7,379 bases of DNA from Burkholderiales bacterium (GTDB taxonomy: Bacteria > Pseudomonadota > Gammaproteobacteria > Burkholderiales > Usitatibacteraceae): NCBI GenBank assembly GCA_017880705.1, contig JADGRS010000146.1:1-7379 (forward strand). Reading direction: 5' to 3'. A program made the translations under genes and the position numbers. Position 1 is the first letter of the stretch. Each line of letters begins with the position of its first letter. This document shows, piece by piece, positions 5,470 to 7,379 of the stretch. Below the pieces are notes generated by a model, which saw nothing but the letters and a program-made list of their open reading frames with translations, had not been told where the DNA came from and searched no databases.

Positions 5470-7379
5470 TCAGAACCGGTAGCGCGCGGTCACGGCGAGG
5501 AGCCAGTTGCGCGTGGGCGCGGGCTCGAAGAAGCGGCTGTTGGATTCGTTCACGATCACCGATCCGGCGTAGCGCCGATTGGTCACGTTGTCGACGCGCA
5601 ATAGGGGCTCGACCTCGATCATCCCGATACGCTCGCGAAAACCGGCGCGCAGGTTGAGAAGCGTGGCCGCGGGCGCGGAATCGCTGTTCGCGTCGTCGAC
5701 GAAGATCCTTCCGACGTGGACCACCTCGATTGCCGTGTGGAAGCCCGCGAGGGGCACGCGCGGCGTGTAGACGAGCTCGGCGAATGCGCTGCGCTCGGGA
5801 GTGCCGGGAAGGTGGCGGCCATTGTCGAACTTCGCCTCGAGCGCGGTGAGCGCGACCGTCGTTCGCAGCGTATCCGCCAGGCGTCCCACGTACGAGACTT
5901 CCGCTCCGTGCCGCGTCGTGCTGCCGGCATTGCGAAAGGTGGAGCGCCCGCCGACGTTCGTGTCCACCACGATCTCGTCGCGCGTGCGGATGTCGAAGAC
6001 CGCGGCTTCGAGCGAGTGGCCCGCGGCCGGGCGCCACTTGGCGCCGATCTCCGCGTGGTTGCTGTGGGAGGCGCGCAGGTCCGTGTTGAGGCCCGACGCG
6101 TTGTTGCGATAGGCGACTTCGGTGAAGGTGGGCGTCTCGAATCCGCGTCCGGCGTTCGAGTAGAGGTTCAATTCGGGCGACACGTGCCAGGTGAGGCCCG
6201 CGACGGGATTGGTCCCGCGATAGATGAGGGTGCCGCTGTCGTCCGGGTTTCCCGGCGCGATGTAGCGATCGTGAGTATCGAAGCGCACTCGGCTCGAGCG
6301 AACGCCGGCCACCGCGCTCCAGCGATCGCCGAAATCCACGCTCGCCTGCAGCAGCGCGTCGGTGTCGGCGACGATGTCGTCCTCGTCGCGGCGCAACGCG
6401 CCCTGCACGCCCGCGTTGTTGAGGTAGCCCTGGCGGTCGTCGCGCATGCGGTCGATCTCGACCGCGGCCAGGACGCGCGCGACGATCGAATCGGCGATGG
6501 CGATGCGCCGCGCGAGCTGCAGGCCCGCTCCCGAATAGACCCGGTCGAAGCTCACGATGCCGCCGCTCGAGCTCGGCGGAAGCTGCGCGGCGAAGGGCGT
6601 CGAGAGCTTGTTGTCGAGGTCGCGCTTGCCGGCGTAGACGCGCGCGCCGAGGGTGGTGTCGTCGTCGAAGTGGTGCTCCAGAACCGTGCCCGCCTGCTTC
6701 TGGCTCACGCTCTTGCGCGCGTCCTGCGTGAACGCGATCGCCGGCGACTGCCGCGGATCCTGCTGCCACTGCGTGCGCGTGAGCCCGAGCGGATCGAGCG
6801 CGTCCTGGTCTAGGACATTCACCACGGTGTCGAGCCGCGTCGCGCCGCCGAGCTGCCACGTCCACTTGCCGTTGAACGTGTCGCGCGATGCCGCGCTGTG
6901 ATCGCGATAGCCGTCGGTCGCGAAGTGGGAGGCGTCGAGCGTCACCCGATGGGCGCCCTCGGTCACCGCGAAGATCAGCTCCTCGCGGCGCGCGCCGAAC
7001 GAGCCCGCGGATCCCGTCGCCGTGAGCGTCGGCTGCGGCGCGCCCGCTTCGGTGAACACCTGCACCACGCCTCCGGCCGCGTTGCCGTAGAGAAGCGCCA
7101 GGGGGCCGCGCAGCACCTCGATGCGGGCGGCCGATCCGAGGCTCACGTTGGAAGCCTGGCCCTGGCCGTCCGGCATCGTCGCCGGAATGCCGTCGACGAT
7201 GAGACGCACGCCGCGAATTCCGAACGTGGAGCGCGAGCCGAATCCGCGGATCGAGAGCTGCAGGTCCTGCGCGTAGTTCTGGCGATTGAGGACGCTCACG
7301 CCGGGCACGCGATCGAGCGCCTCCGACAGGTTCACCATCGGGCCCGCCGCGCGAATCGTGGCGGCGTCGACGCTGCCGA
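5470..7379 (-). CDS. pqqU: TonB-dependent outer-membrane receptor, YncD/PqqU-like (N-terminus outside window)
   Basis: This is a 22-stranded outer-membrane barrel receptor that imports a scarce ligand using TonB energy. The visible 635 residues run off the right edge in frame (GSVDAATIRAAGP precedes the internal ATG at 7338), so the signal peptide and TonB box are missing. The plug domain shows LSEALDRVPGVSVLNRQNYA, LSIRGFGSRSTFGIRGVRL, DGIPATMPDGQGQ and IEVLRGPLALLYGNAAGG. The barrel shows GYRDHS, GGIVSFDRVYSG, PGNPDDSG, GRGFETPTFTEVAYR, DEIVVD and YAGSVIVNESNSRFFEP. It ends ARYRF, with the terminal phenylalanine typical of outer-membrane proteins. These segments match Escherichia coli YncD (PqqU, the pyrroloquinoline quinone receptor) as I remember it. 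The subfamily looks good, but the ligand is inferred and an iron chelate remains possible. The gene ends (TGA 5470-5472) 25 bases past the sRNA terminator and is convergent with it. Confidence 0.88.
   Translation of the reverse strand, partial: GSVDAATIRAAGPMVNLSEALDRVPGVSVLNRQNYAQDLQLSIRGFGSRSTFGIRGVRLIVDGIPATMPDGQGQASNVSLGSAARIEVLRGPLALLYGNAAGGVVQVFTEAGAPQPTLTATGSAGSFGARREELIFAVTEGAHRVTLDASHFATDGYRDHSAASRDTFNGKWTWQLGGATRLDTVVNVLDQDALDPLGLTRTQWQQDPRQSPAIAFTQDARKSVSQKQAGTVLEHHFDDDTTLGARVYAGKRDLDNKLSTPFAAQLPPSSSGGIVSFDRVYSGAGLQLARRIAIADSIVARVLAAVEIDRMRDDRQGYLNNAGVQGALRRDEDDIVADTDALLQASVDFGDRWSAVAGVRSSRVRFDTHDRYIAPGNPDDSGTLIYRGTNPVAGLTWHVSPELNLYSNAGRGFETPTFTEVAYRNNASGLNTDLRASHSNHAEIGAKWRPAAGHSLEAAVFDIRTRDEIVVDTNVGGRSTFRNAGSTTRHGAEVSYVGRLADTLRTTVALTALEAKFDNGRHLPGTPERSAFAELVYTPRVPLAGFHTAIEVVHVGRIFVDDANSDSAPAATLLNLRAGFRERIGMIEVEPLLRVDNVTNRRYAGSVIVNESNSRFFEPAPTRNWLLAVTARYRF

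Noticed and set aside
5346..5657. + strand ORF of 103 codons beginning inside the candidate sRNA
   Set aside because: It has no ribosome binding site, reads straight through the strong terminator at 5416-5445 and continues antisense to the receptor gene. The residues look like a high-GC shadow frame.
5716..6813. 365-codon + strand ORF opposite the receptor gene
   Set aside because: It is an antisense shadow rich in Arg, Ala, Val and Asp, with no recognisable domain, against a clearly recognised receptor on the other strand.

Overview
The window is high-GC and comes from a chromosomal locus of a Gram-negative proteobacterium, most likely a betaproteobacterium. The evidence is a DUF3460-type small protein (a family I know from Burkholderiales and Neisseriales), a SerB with the betaproteobacterial-style N-terminus, the mfd-serB order, a GlrK/GlrR (QseE/QseF) two-component pair and a TonB-dependent outer-membrane receptor.

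Layout from left to right. (1) 1-793 holds the C-terminal third of Mfd on the + strand. (2) 794-973 is a gap dominated by a near-perfect 31/32-nt inverted repeat (805-949). (3) 974-1852 is serB, phosphoserine phosphatase, on the + strand. (4) 1813-2016 is a small DUF3460-type gene on the - strand, overlapping the serB 3' end tail to tail. (5) 2063-2070 is a symmetric ATTATAAT that gives a TATAAT on both strands between the small gene and the kinase. (6) 2080-3531 is the sensor kinase GlrK and 3715-5091 the sigma54 activator GlrR, both on the + strand; a sigma54-type promoter lies in the gap between them. (7) 5092-5469 is a 378-base gap with no protein gene but dense regulatory structure. (8) 5470-7379 is a TonB-dependent receptor of the YncD/PqqU type on the - strand, cut by the window edge at its N-terminal side.

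The most interesting part is the gap after glrR. Reading rightward it contains a perfect TGTC-N10-GACA palindrome (the GlrR operator consensus known from Escherichia coli), a perfect IHF consensus, a second TGTC-N10-GACG site, an almost perfect sigma54 -24/-12 promoter (TGGCACC-N4-TTGCT), a roughly 138-nt segment that folds into three clean hairpins followed by a single-stranded ACCTCCTT (anti-Shine-Dalgarno) stretch, and a strong + strand intrinsic terminator (9-bp GC stem plus eight T). This is the architecture of a GlrR/sigma54-controlled small RNA. It resembles enterobacterial glmY in promoter logic and in linkage to glrK/glrR, but it lies downstream of glrR rather than upstream of glrK, and I see no evident primary-sequence similarity to GlmY or GlmZ as I remember them. 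I infer that GlrK senses an envelope signal, phosphorylates GlrR, and GlrR with sigma54 and IHF drives this RNA. Its targets are unknown, but the exposed anti-SD tract suggests it blocks ribosome binding sites.
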